The position numbers and the translations under genes are program-made. From Deltaproteobacteria bacterium (GTDB taxonomy: Bacteria > Desulfobacterota > Binatia > UBA9968 > JAJDTQ01), in contig JAPOPM010000081.1 in NCBI GenBank assembly GCA_026712905.1, forward strand, positions 1 to 64,000: a stretch of DNA of 64,000 nt, in the 5' to 3' direction. This document shows, piece after piece, positions 8,491 to 16,707 of this stretch; position 1 is the first letter of the stretch, and the number at the start of each line of letters is the position of its first letter. A model generated the notes under the pieces. The model saw only the letters and a list, made by a program, of their open reading frames with translations, had not been told where the DNA came from and ran no database searches.

Positions 8491-10425
8491 ATGGCGCGAA
8501 AACGGTACCTCAAGAAGACCCCGCTGGAGGAGGCGCGCTCTCTCTTCCTGAGCCGCGTCGACCCAACCCTGCTGGAGGCCGAGACGGTGGCGGTGGCCGA
8601 CGCCCTCCACCGGGTCACCGCCGAGCCGGTTTTCGCGAAGATGTCCTCGCCGCACTACCACGGCTCGGCCATGGACGGCATCTGCGTGCGCGCGGAAGAC
8701 ACCTTCGGAGCCACGGAGTTCACGCCGCGGGAGTTGCGGCTGCTCGCGGACGAGGGAGACCCGCAAGGCCGGTTCGCCTACCTGGACACCGGCCAGCCGT
8801 TGCCGTCCTGGGCCAACGCGGTGATCATGATCGAGAACGTGCGCGAGACCGACGTCGCCGCCGTGTCCATCGATCAGGCGGCGACCCCGTGGCAGAACGT
8901 ACGCCTGGTGGGTGAGGACGTCGTGGCCACCGAGCTGCTGCTGCCGCGCAACCACCGGCTGCGGCCCTACGACCTTGGCGCCATCCTGGCGGCGGGCCAT
9001 ACCACGGTGCGGGTCAAGGCGCGCCCGCGGGTGGCCCTCATCCCCACGGGCGACGAGATCACGCAACCGGGAGATTCGGCGCGGCCGGGCGAGATCATCG
9101 ATTTCAACTCCACGGTCCTGGGAGCCATGGTGACGGAGTCCGGCGGCACCCCGGTGACCCTTCCCCCTGTCGCGGACGACCCCGCGCTCCTGAAACACGC
9201 CCTGGACGAAGCGTTGAAGGATCATCACCTCGTAGCGCTCATCGCCGGCTCCTCCGCCGGCGCGCACGACTTCACCGCGGAGGTCATCGACGACGCGGGC
9301 GAGCTTCTGGTGCACGGCATCGAAGTCATGCCCGGAAAGCCGGCCGTGCTGGGGGTCGCCGCGGGCAAGCCCGTCATCGGCATTCCCGGTTATCCTGTAT
9401 CGGCCATCGTCATCGCGCGAGAGATCCTCCAGCCCGCGCTCGCACGGCTGCTGGCCGCGGGCGCCTCATCCCCTCCGAAGGTCCGCGCCGTGGCGCCGCG
9501 CAAGATTCCGTCGCGGCTGGGCCTGGAGGAGTTCGTCCGCGTGACCCTGGGCCGGGTGGAGGAACGCCTCGTGGCCGTGCCGCTGGCGCGCGGCGCCGGG
9601 GTCATCAGCACCATGGTGCGCGCCGACGGATTCCTGCGCATACCGGGAATGGTGGAAGGGATCAACGCCGGCGAGGAAGTCGACGTGGAGTTGCTGCGCT
9701 CGCCGGACGAGGTGGAGCACACCATCCTGTGCACCGGCAGCCACGACCTCTCCATCAGCGTGCTGGAGGACCAGCTCAAGCGCCGGGACCCGCGCCTCAA
9801 GATCGCCGACGCCAACGTCGGCAGCCTGGGCGGCCTGCACGCGATTCGCCGCGGCGAGACCCACATGGCCGGCACCCACCTGCTGGACCCCGACACCGGT
9901 GCCTACAACGTCCCGGACATACGGCGGGTGTTGCCCAAGGCGCCCGTCGTGCTCGTGCACTGCGTCAAGCGGCGTCAGGGACTGCTCGTGCCGCGCGGCA
10001 ATCCCAATGGACTGTCGGGCATCGCCGACCTGGGTCGACGGGACCTCCACTTCGTCAACCGCCAGCCCGGCTCGGGCACCCGAGTGCTGCTGGATTTCGA
10101 ACTGGCGCGGCTCGGCGTGGACCCGGCCGCGGTCCAGGGGTACGAGCACGAAGAGTTCACACACATGGCGGTGGCGGTGGCCGTGGCCAGCGGCCTCGCG
10201 GACACCGGCCTGGGAATCCTCTCCGCGGCCGAGGCCCTCGGGCTGGACTTCATCCCGGTGGGCGACGAGCAGTACGATCTGCTGCTACTGCGGTCATTCC
10301 ACGAATCCCAGGCGGGGGCCACGCTGCTGGCGGTGCTTGGATCGCAGGAGTTCAGGGAAGCGATGGAGTCCCTCGGCGGCTACGACTGCTCCGCCACGGG
10401 GGAGATCCTCTACCAGCAGCGGTAG
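8491..10425 (+). CDS. MoeA-like protein fused to a periplasmic-binding-protein-like domain
   Basis: Residues 1 to about 405 are a second full MoeA unit (HYHGSAMDGICV, TGQPLPSWANAVIMIE, PTGDEITQPG, IAGSSAGAHD, HGIEVMPGKPAVLG). From about residue 412 (HTILCTGSHDLSISVLEDQL) to 644 comes a PBP/LysR-effector-like domain with RQPGSGTRVLLDFEL and a late FIPVGDEQYDLL strand pair. No signal peptide is present, so the domain works in the cytosol, presumably sensing molybdate, tungstate or pterin. Such fusions are known in archaea and some bacteria. Paired with the preceding stand-alone moeA, it may handle a different metal (Mo versus W) or regulate insertion; that role is inference. Confidence 0.9.
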   Translation: MARKRYLKKTPLEEARSLFLSRVDPTLLEAETVAVADALHRVTAEPVFAKMSSPHYHGSAMDGICVRAEDTFGATEFTPRELRLLADEGDPQGRFAYLDTGQPLPSWANAVIMIENVRETDVAAVSIDQAATPWQNVRLVGEDVVATELLLPRNHRLRPYDLGAILAAGHTTVRVKARPRVALIPTGDEITQPGDSARPGEIIDFNSTVLGAMVTESGGTPVTLPPVADDPALLKHALDEALKDHHLVALIAGSSAGAHDFTAEVIDDAGELLVHGIEVMPGKPAVLGVAAGKPVIGIPGYPVSAIVIAREILQPALARLLAAGASSPPKVRAVAPRKIPSRLGLEEFVRVTLGRVEERLVAVPLARGAGVISTMVRADGFLRIPGMVEGINAGEEVDVELLRSPDEVEHTILCTGSHDLSISVLEDQLKRRDPRLKIADANVGSLGGLHAIRRGETHMAGTHLLDPDTGAYNVPDIRRVLPKAPVVLVHCVKRRQGLLVPRGNPNGLSGIADLGRRDLHFVNRQPGSGTRVLLDFELARLGVDPAAVQGYEHEEFTHMAVAVAVASGLADTGLGILSAAEALGLDFIPVGDEQYDLLLLRSFHESQAGATLLAVLGSQEFREAMESLGGYDCSATGEILYQQR

Positions 10426-10509
10426 TGCCGGGAGCCGGACTTGAACCGGCACGGGCTTGCGCCCGCGGAATTTTAAGTCCCGCGTGTCTACCCATTCCAC
10501 CATCCCGGC
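10426..10509 (-). tRNA. tRNA-Leu (anticodon UAA)
   Basis: On the minus strand the 84-nt sequence begins GCCGGGAUGGUGGAAUGGGUAG with acceptor GCCGGGA pairing with UCCCGGC before discriminator A. The anticodon loop is CUUAAAA, giving UAA. A long variable arm (class II) and a GGUUCAAGUCC T-arm follow. CCA is not encoded. It lies tail to tail with the preceding moeA-fusion gene, starting one base after that gene's stop codon. Confidence 0.95.
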
Positions 10510-10589
10510 GCAAGCCGTTTCCATAACTTAGCGCCCTTTTTTCGTCAACCAAACCCTGCCCGACCCGACGCCTACGACTCCTGCCGCCG

Positions 10590-10769
10590 ATGAACGCCGG
10601 AAGCACCAGCGGGAGCACGGACCGGGGCGTGGCGCTGGAAAGGGGGGTACTACTGTTCGATGCCCTTCCGGACGCGGAACTTCACGTCTTCAACCACTGC
10701 GGCCACTGGGCCTTTTGGGACCAGGCGGACCGGTTCAACCGGCTCGTCGGCGACTTCCTGGGAGAATAG
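10590..10769 (+). pseudogene. C-terminal fragment of an alpha/beta hydrolase
   Basis: A 59-codon frame ends LLFDALPDAELHVF, NHCGHWAFWDQADRF, NRLVGDFLGE. This is the characteristic last strand and helix of alpha/beta hydrolases of the meta-cleavage-product type, with the catalytic His in GHW. The nucleophile and core are absent and the first 20 residues are unrelated. It is a gene remnant left beside the tRNA. Confidence 0.65.
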
Positions 10770-10857
10770 CCGTACGGCTGCCGCCGCGGCCCCGGCAGGT
10801 GATGCTCGCGGTAGTTGAACTCACGGACCTTGTCCGCCTCCCCTCCGCGGAGCCGCC

Positions 10858-12354
10858 TCAGCGCTCGCCACCGAAGCTTGCCGTGAGGTCATTGCGTTCA
10901 ATCACCCCGGCCACACCCTCGTGGGAGTCGCCGAAGAAACCGGCGGTGATCCGGCCGGCGTCGCCGCCGGCGCGAACGAGGCTGTTTCCTCGTAGGACGA
11001 CATCGTAAACCAGGTCGCCCTCGCCCCAGTGCGTACCGCTACCCATTGGCCCGGGCGGCTGCCCGCCGGACCAGGACTCCATCGCCGTCAGCCGGAGCGT
11101 ACCGGCGCGCGTGTCGAATCGAATCGTGAGGTCGGCCACACCGGCGACAGTCGCGCCGTCCGGCGTGAACCCAAGGACGCGACCGGACCAAGCGAGACTC
11201 CCCGATCGGGATGGGGCTCTCGCCAGGTCGGCGCGCGCCGCGGGACCGCGAACCCATGGCCGGGCCAAGCCGTTCCGGAGCCCGACGCCGAATGCCACCA
11301 TCGCGCCCGCCGCGTCGAACTCGCCCAGGACGTGCGTCGAGGTGTCCTCCCAGGACTCCAGGGCGCGGGCGATGTCGCCGGGCGTCGCGCCGGGCGCGAG
11401 CCTTCCGTGGACGGCGAGAAGGACCTCGCGGTCCAGCGGATCGAGTATCTCGCCCGGCCTCACCGGTCCGTACACCGGACGCATGACCGATCGGGGGAAC
11501 CGATCCGGGTCGGCGTGCTGGCGCCCGAGCACGTGCAGCATCTCGTGCACCAGGACGTGAAGACGGCCTTCGCCGGTGGCGCGCGCGGGGTCCACCCACA
11601 CTTGGCCCGTCCAATGGGAGCGACGCGGCTCACCCGTGGCGCGTCTCAAGACCCAGCCGTCGAACTCGCCCTGTCCCGAAACATGCGGGGTCTTCGCCGC
11701 GCGTTCGGCCCCCAACCATACTTCCGCGGGCGCGAATCGGACGAAGATCTCCCCGTTGGGTACGGCAGGCCGTTCGCACGGGACACTCTCGCACTCCAAC
11801 GTGCCGAAGCCTTCGGCCGCCTCCATCGGGACGAGAACGTCGTCGAACCGCAACCGGTGTTCCCGCGGCAGTGCCGCGTTGATCCACTGCACCGCGCGTA
11901 CCGTCTGATCGACCAACTCGGAGGTCGCTCCTTCGACCACCCGGACGGTCATCCTCGCTCGGCGCGGCTTGCGGATGCCGGAAGTCTCCTCGGCTTCGAT
12001 CGATAGATATTCGATCAGCTTGCGCGCGCCCACGCCGTCGGCGACACGGCCGTACGCCAGCCGGACGTTTCCATGCTCGCCCACGACGGCCAGGGATCCC
12101 GGCGCGGGTACAACGCCCGGGTTCACGTGCAATGACACGCCATCATGGATGGTGGGAGGGTTCAGCGCATCCGACGGGCGTTGCAGCGGCAACGCGGGAA
12201 CGCGTCTCGGCGGGACGGCGGACGGGGCCGTGGGCCCTGTCGGAGTCGGCGGCGATTCACCTCCCGCGGCGCGTGGCCCCAAGCCCTCGCCAACAGACAG
12301 GACCGCAACGAACCCGGCGACCACGGCCATGGATATGGTCCGGCGCCGCTTCAT
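10858..12354 (-). CDS. Secreted metzincin-like zinc metalloprotease with a C-terminal TbpB-like barrel domain
   Basis: The 498-residue protein starts at the ATG at 12,354 with a positively charged, hydrophobic signal sequence (residues 1-24) and a Pro-rich linker. The zinc motif HEMLHVLGRQH (His270, Glu271, His274, His280) fits the HExxHxxGxxH consensus of matrixin/metzincin proteases. Residues beyond about 390 form repeated short strands (LAWSGRVLGFTP, TIRFDTRAGTLRLTAMESW, ITAGFFGDSHEGVAGVIER, TASFGGER), the pattern of the C-terminal barrel of transferrin-binding-protein-B-like surface proteins. No lipobox is seen. A clear paralogue is encoded at 35,751-37,208. The substrate is unknown. Confidence 0.75.
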   Translation of the reverse strand: MKRRRTISMAVVAGFVAVLSVGEGLGPRAAGGESPPTPTGPTAPSAVPPRRVPALPLQRPSDALNPPTIHDGVSLHVNPGVVPAPGSLAVVGEHGNVRLAYGRVADGVGARKLIEYLSIEAEETSGIRKPRRARMTVRVVEGATSELVDQTVRAVQWINAALPREHRLRFDDVLVPMEAAEGFGTLECESVPCERPAVPNGEIFVRFAPAEVWLGAERAAKTPHVSGQGEFDGWVLRRATGEPRRSHWTGQVWVDPARATGEGRLHVLVHEMLHVLGRQHADPDRFPRSVMRPVYGPVRPGEILDPLDREVLLAVHGRLAPGATPGDIARALESWEDTSTHVLGEFDAAGAMVAFGVGLRNGLARPWVRGPAARADLARAPSRSGSLAWSGRVLGFTPDGATVAGVADLTIRFDTRAGTLRLTAMESWSGGQPPGPMGSGTHWGEGDLVYDVVLRGNSLVRAGGDAGRITAGFFGDSHEGVAGVIERNDLTASFGGER

Positions 12355-12578
12355 GGTTTTGCGCGGCAAACCCTTCCTTCCAACAAAACGGCGACTCAAT
12401 GCGGACCCCGGCCTCATTGCCACGGACACACGCCGCGACCTCAAAGGGGTTTCCCTTATAGGGCGACGATCAAGACGTGTCAAAACGCGCCGGACGCGCT
12501 CTTGCGCGGCGTACCCCTCTTCGCTACCGTGAGCCGTGAGGCCCAGTCAGCCAATGGGTCAATGGCAAGGAGGCGAAC

Positions 12579-13907
12579 ATGAAGCGCGTGGCACACGTCG
12601 TGAACCAGTTCTTCGCCGGTATCGGCGGGGAGGAGAAGGCGGACGTCGCCGCCGGCACCCTCGACACCCTCGCGGGGCCGTCGCGCGGCCTGCAGCGGCT
12701 GCTGGAGGGTCGGGCGGAGGTGGCGCCCACCATCTACTTCGGCGACAACCACTTCCACGAACAGCCGGAGGAGGCGCGGGCGGCGCTTCTGCGGGAGATC
12801 GCGGCGGCCGAGGCGGACGTCGTGGTGCTCGGACCCGCGTTCAACGCCGGGCGCTATGGCCTCGCCTGCGTCGAGATCGGCCACATGGTCGCGGCCGAAC
12901 TGGAGCGCGTGTGCGTGACGGCCATGCACGAGGACAACCCGGCGGTGGACGCATACCGCGAGTACCACGACGCGCGGCTGTTCCTGTTGCCCACCACGGA
13001 GACGGCGGCGGGCATGGGCAAGGCGCTGGAGGAACTCGCCCGTTTCGTTCTCCGGCGGCTCCAGGACGAACCCGTGGGCGCTGCCGAGGACGAGGGCTAC
13101 CTGTCGCGGGGGATCCGCTTCCAGGAGCGCAGCGGGCGGACCGGCGCGGACCGGGCGCTGGACATGCTGTTGGACAAGATCGAAGGGAAGCCCTTCGCCA
13201 CCGAGATCCCCATGCAGACATGGGACCGGGTGACGCCGGCCGCCGCGATCAAGCAGGTGGGCAAGGCCAAGATCGCGCTGGTCACCACCAGCGGCGTGGT
13301 GCCGTGGGGCAACCCGGACGGCTTCAAGACCTTCCGCAACACGTTCTGGCGCAAGTATCCGGTGGCGGAGCTGAAGACCATGGAGCCGGGCACGTGGGAA
13401 GCGGTGCACGGCGGCTACAACGTGGCCAACATGAACGCCAACCCGCTCTACGGCGTTCCCCTGGACGCCCTGCGGGAGCTCCAGCAGGAGGGCAAGTACG
13501 AGGACCTCTACCCCGCCTACTACGTCGTCCCCGGCAACCAGGGCTCACCCGCAGCCATGCAGCGGATGGGCGAGGAGATCGCCGCGGAGCTCAAGGCCAA
13601 CAGCGTGGATGCCGCGCTGTTGGTGAGCACGTGAGGAACCTGCAGTCGCAGCGGAGCTGTGATCAGTAAAGAATTGGACCGTGCCGGAGTTCCCGTGTCG
13701 ATGATCAGCGCCATGTTCCCGCTGGCGGAGCAGGTGGGCGCCAGCCGCATCGTCAAGGGCGTCAAGATCCCCCATCCGTGCGGCGACCCGACCCTGCCGC
13801 CCGAGGTCGACGAGAAGCTGCGCAAGTCCATCGTCGAGACCGCGCTCAAGGCCCTCGAGGAAGAGGTGGAGGAGAGCACCGTGTTCACGCCGGAAACCGC
13901 CTCATGA
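12579..13907 (+). CDS. grdB: Selenoprotein GrdB homologue (glycine/betaine/sarcosine reductase component B), UGA at codon 352 read as selenocysteine
   Basis: In clostridia GrdB is the substrate-binding selenoprotein of glycine, sarcosine and betaine reductases. This gene encodes 442 residues if the in-frame TGA at 13,632-13,634 is Sec352. Residues 1-351 match the family (VNQFFAGIGGEEKAD, LGPAFNAGRYGLAC, LVTTSGVVPWGNPDG). Past the TGA the same frame reads GTCSRSGAVISKELDRAGVPV and then IPHPCGDPTLPPE and STVF, the normal GrdB C-terminus. The redox motif is U-G-T-C; the second Cys of the clostridial UxxCxxC is Ser here. A conventional annotation would stop at 13,634 and split the gene. The start ATG follows AAGGAGG. 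It overlaps the next gene by ATGA. Confidence 0.92.
13645..13663 (+). promoter_or_regulatory. bSECIS-like hairpin directing UGA recoding
   Basis: Ten bases after the UGA an 8-bp stem (13,645-13,652 pairing with 13,656-13,663, two G-U pairs) closes a GGA triloop. Spacing and G-containing apical loop fit the bacterial SECIS element bound by SelB. The element lies inside the coding sequence, as required in bacteria. Folding was done by eye. Confidence 0.65.
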
Positions 13908-15229
13908 GCGGCGCCCGGCACGCCACACCGCTGGAGCTGGCGGAGTTCCCGGTTCGGGATCTCCGCTTCGGCGGGACCCTGCAATACGCCGGCGGCACGC
14001 TGGAGGTGGCGGAAGCGGAGCTGGTGGAACTGGCTTCGCGGGATCCCCGGATCCTCGAGGTCGGGCTCGACATCGTGCGTCCGGGCGAGCGGATACGGGT
14101 CACCGGCATCCGCGACGTGGTGGAACCCAGGGTCAAGGTGGGCGGCGACGCGCAGGTGTTTCCGGGCATCACCAGTCCGGTGGTGCCTGTGGGGCGCGGC
14201 CGCACCCATCGGCTCTCGGGCATGACCCTCATCACCACCGCCGCCTACGAGGGCACCATCCGCACCGGCACCACCGCGCAGCGAAGCGCCATCCTGGACA
14301 TGTGGGGGCCTGGGGCCGACCTCTCGGGCTTCAGCGGTGTTCCGAGTCTGGTGCTGAACCTGCGGCTGCCGCCGGACCTGATCGAGGCCGAGGCGCACCA
14401 GGTGATCCAGGCCGCCGAGTACCGGGTGGCGCAGAGGCTCGCAGAGGCCACGGCCGCGGCCGAACCCGCCACCGTCGAAACGTTCGGCGCGGCGCACGGC
14501 CATGCAAACTTGCCCAAGGCCGTGGTGATCGTGGGCTGCATCACCGAGTCGGAGCATCTGCCGTCCGGCCTCGGGTACTACGGGCTGCCGGTGCGCGAGT
14601 CCCTGGCCACCGTGGTGCACCCCAACGAGATGATGGACGGCGCGGTCACCGGCAACACGCTGAAGACCATCGCCTACTACCCCACCACCTGGGACTGGCA
14701 GAACCAGCCGCTGGCCATGCGCCTGTCCCGGGAACACGGCAAGCGGGTCGATTTCGCCGGCGTGATCCTGCAGCGCATCCGCTTCGAGGCCTTCCGCGAG
14801 AAGGAAGTGGCGGCACACAACGCATCGCAGGTGGCGCGCGCGCTGGGAGCGGAAGCCGCCCTCATCACCTGGCTCGGTTCGGGCAACGCCTTCCTGGAAG
14901 TGATGCTGACGGTACGCGCGTGCGAGGAGCAAGGCGTCCGGACGGTGCTGGTCACGTATGAATACGGTGGCCAGGAGGGCACGGACTCACCGCTGCTCTT
15001 CTACGACACCCACGCCGACGCGGTGGTGAGCACCGGCAGCCGCGACCGCATCCTGGAGCTGCCGCCCGCCGACCGGGTGGCCGGCGCGTACCAGGAACTC
15101 CAGGTGCTCAACTATCCCGGCGCCCCCGTGGTTTCGGCCCTGGACACCATCACGCTGGACGCCACCGACGCCATCATCGGCGCCACCGACCTGTGGGGCG
15201 GCCGCGACTGGACGTGCCGGGCGCACTGA
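13904..15229 (+). CDS. GrdE-like glycine reductase component B subunit lacking the pyruvoyl-forming cysteine
   Basis: The 441-residue protein aligns along its length with GrdE, the proprotein that supplies the alpha and beta subunits of component B: RFGGTLQYAGG, LDIVRPGERIRVTGIRDVVEPRVKV, GRGRTHRLSG, WGPGADLSGFS, NEMMDGAVTGN, LVTYEYGGQEG. In clostridial GrdE, Cys242 in the SGNC motif is cleaved autocatalytically to form the pyruvoyl group that forms a Schiff base with substrate. Here the matching position is Thr252 (TGNT), so normal pyruvoyl formation is unlikely. The ATG overlaps the upstream stop as ATGA, so the two proteins are translationally coupled. No GrdA, GrdC or GrdD gene is nearby. 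Confidence 0.88.
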   Translation: MSGARHATPLELAEFPVRDLRFGGTLQYAGGTLEVAEAELVELASRDPRILEVGLDIVRPGERIRVTGIRDVVEPRVKVGGDAQVFPGITSPVVPVGRGRTHRLSGMTLITTAAYEGTIRTGTTAQRSAILDMWGPGADLSGFSGVPSLVLNLRLPPDLIEAEAHQVIQAAEYRVAQRLAEATAAAEPATVETFGAAHGHANLPKAVVIVGCITESEHLPSGLGYYGLPVRESLATVVHPNEMMDGAVTGNTLKTIAYYPTTWDWQNQPLAMRLSREHGKRVDFAGVILQRIRFEAFREKEVAAHNASQVARALGAEAALITWLGSGNAFLEVMLTVRACEEQGVRTVLVTYEYGGQEGTDSPLLFYDTHADAVVSTGSRDRILELPPADRVAGAYQELQVLNYPGAPVVSALDTITLDATDAIIGATDLWGGRDWTCRAH

Positions 15230-15244
15230 GCGGAAACGTCGGGA

Positions 15245-15569
15245 CGTCATTTCGGCGGAACGGGCTGTATCGAGACTCGGCTCGGATGAGAGATGGCGCG
15301 ACCACCCCGACTCGTCATTCCCGCGGAACAGGCTGTATCAAAACGTCGCCCAGGCAAGAACTGGCGCCAACCCCTCGGGTCGTCATTCCCGCGGAAGCTT
15401 GCCCTCGACCCCGATCGGGGGCGGGAATCCATGCGAGGGTGGTGGGGGAACGCCCCTGTAGTGCCCCGCCACCCCTGGATTCCCGCTTCCGCGGGAATGA
15501 CGACTTGGGGTCGTGGTGCCGTTTCGTAGCCCAGCGGAGTCTCGACACACCCTGTGCCGCGGGTATGAC
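15245..15569. repeat. Composite palindromic repeat (CAGGCTGTRTCAAAAC ends, ATTCCCGCGG core)
   Basis: The gap between the grd genes and the VOC gene is filled by repeat copies. CAGGCTGTATCAAAAC at 15,329-15,344 faces a degenerate inverse (TCTCGACACACCCTG) near 15,540-15,554. Inner arms GTCATTCCCGCGGAAGC (15,382) and GGATTCCCGCTTCCGCGGGAATGAC (15,477-15,503) are inverted. A degenerate half copy starts at 15,245. No gene is seen here. Confidence 0.75.
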
Positions 15570-15594
15570 GTAGGGAACGCACGAGGGAAATACC

Positions 15595-16044
15595 ATGCCC
15601 GTTGAAGTCATCTGTATCGACCACATCTTCATCCCTGTTCGGGATCTGGCCGCGGCCGAGGCGTTCTACGACAAGGTCATGCCGGTTCTGGGCTTCCGCA
15701 AGGGCAGAGCTTCCGACAAGGTGTCGCCGCGGGCGCGCTACGACAACCGGCACCTGACGTACTGGATCGTGGCGCGGGACAGCGCTTCGGTGGAGCCGGG
15801 CGCGAGTCAGGGCGCACCGTCACACCTGTGCTTCCGCGTGGTGGACGAAGAGGCCGTGGACCGGGCTTGCCAAGAGCTCCGCGCGGTCGGCATCGACGCC
15901 ACCGAGCCGCAAGCCTACACGCAGTACTCACCAGACTACTACGCAACCTTCTTCTCCGACCCCGACGGCCTTCTGTTGGAGGTAATCAACTTCAACGGGC
16001 GCCGGCAGCGGCGCATGTTCGATTGGGACACTCATCAAGCTTGA
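15595..16044 (+). CDS. VOC-family (glyoxalase/bleomycin resistance) metalloprotein
   Basis: A single 149-residue vicinal-oxygen-chelate domain with two beta-alpha-beta-beta-beta units. It opens with IDHIFIPVRDLAAAEAFYDKVMPVLGF (metal His9 in IDHIFI) and its second half has SHLCFRVVDEEAVDRACQELRAVGI and YYATFFSDPDGLLLEVINF, with the usual late Glu metal ligand. Family members act as isomerases, dioxygenases or resistance proteins. The substrate is not deducible and neighbours give no help. Confidence 0.85.
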   Translation: MPVEVICIDHIFIPVRDLAAAEAFYDKVMPVLGFRKGRASDKVSPRARYDNRHLTYWIVARDSASVEPGASQGAPSHLCFRVVDEEAVDRACQELRAVGIDATEPQAYTQYSPDYYATFFSDPDGLLLEVINFNGRRQRRMFDWDTHQA

Positions 16045-16101
16045 GGGGGCGCGTCGCCGAGATAGTCATCGACGAAGCGCGACGGAGAGAGAAGCGCACC
16101 A

Positions 16102-16707
16102 TCACCTCAACGCGCCGCGAATGAACGAACAGCCAGCATCGAATTGAAGAAAAAGCTGACAGTTGTGACCGGCGAGCTCCTCGACGACGTTCTGATCGTC
16201 GAAGTCCGTGGCGTTTCGGTTCAGGAAGCAATTCTCCGATGCATGAACTCGCTTGAGGTGAGTAAGAACGGATGAGTAGACTATCGCATCCTGCGCCGAC
16301 AAGCCATGCGTACGCTGATACTGCGTTGCGGCAGCCAACACGGATGTACCAAGCGGCACAACCTCGGCCACGTCAATGAGCCGAGAGCGCACGCTCTCAA
16401 GACGCTGGGATTCTTGCTGCGCAGCGCTGATCAGTAGCGTTGTGAGATCCCTGAACCCGGCGAGCTGTTCTGAGAGTGATGCAGTCCGAGAAAGCTGACG
16501 GAATTCGGCATCCAGCTCTTGCTTCATTCGTCGCCGTTGTTTGTGGCGCCGAGTAAGTGTTTCGTAGGGTTCCGCCAGAGAATAGGCCGGTATGACAAGC
16601 CGTATGCGACTCGCTTCGCAAAGCTGCAGAATTTCCTCACAACTAGCGTATTGCTCCTGTATCAGGGCGAGTTCAAGCACAAAGTTGGACTCGACGTAGA
16701 CGTTCAC
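16102..16707 (-). CDS. PIN-like domain protein
   Basis: The 201-residue protein begins MNVYVESNFVLELAL, the first strand of a PIN-type nuclease fold but with Glu6 where Asp is usual. Other acidic positions expected of the fold are Glu46 (AYSLAEPYE), Asp140 (LSAQDAIVYSSVLTHL) and Asp168 in NATDFDD. PIN proteins cleave RNA, often as toxins or in defence. The GTG start at 16,707 overlaps the upstream gene's stop (GTGA), so the two are coupled. G+C content is visibly below the surroundings, suggesting transfer. Activity is inferred only. Confidence 0.65.
   Translation of the reverse strand: MNVYVESNFVLELALIQEQYASCEEILQLCEASRIRLVIPAYSLAEPYETLTRRHKQRRRMKQELDAEFRQLSRTASLSEQLAGFRDLTTLLISAAQQESQRLESVRSRLIDVAEVVPLGTSVLAAATQYQRTHGLSAQDAIVYSSVLTHLKRVHASENCFLNRNATDFDDQNVVEELAGHNCQLFLQFDAGCSFIRGALR

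Noticed and set aside
10426-10509. Prophage attachment site at tRNA-Leu
   Set aside because: No integrase is adjacent and no repeat of the tRNA 3' end was seen; the broken integrase is 8 kb away.
12579-13634. Reading the GrdB gene as a 351-residue protein ending at TGA
   Set aside because: The same frame continues as the conserved GrdB C-terminus and the TGA sits at the known Sec position.
15245-15569. CRISPR array
   Set aside because: Repeats are palindromic, unequal and irregularly spaced, with no cas genes; they match MITE/REP-type elements.
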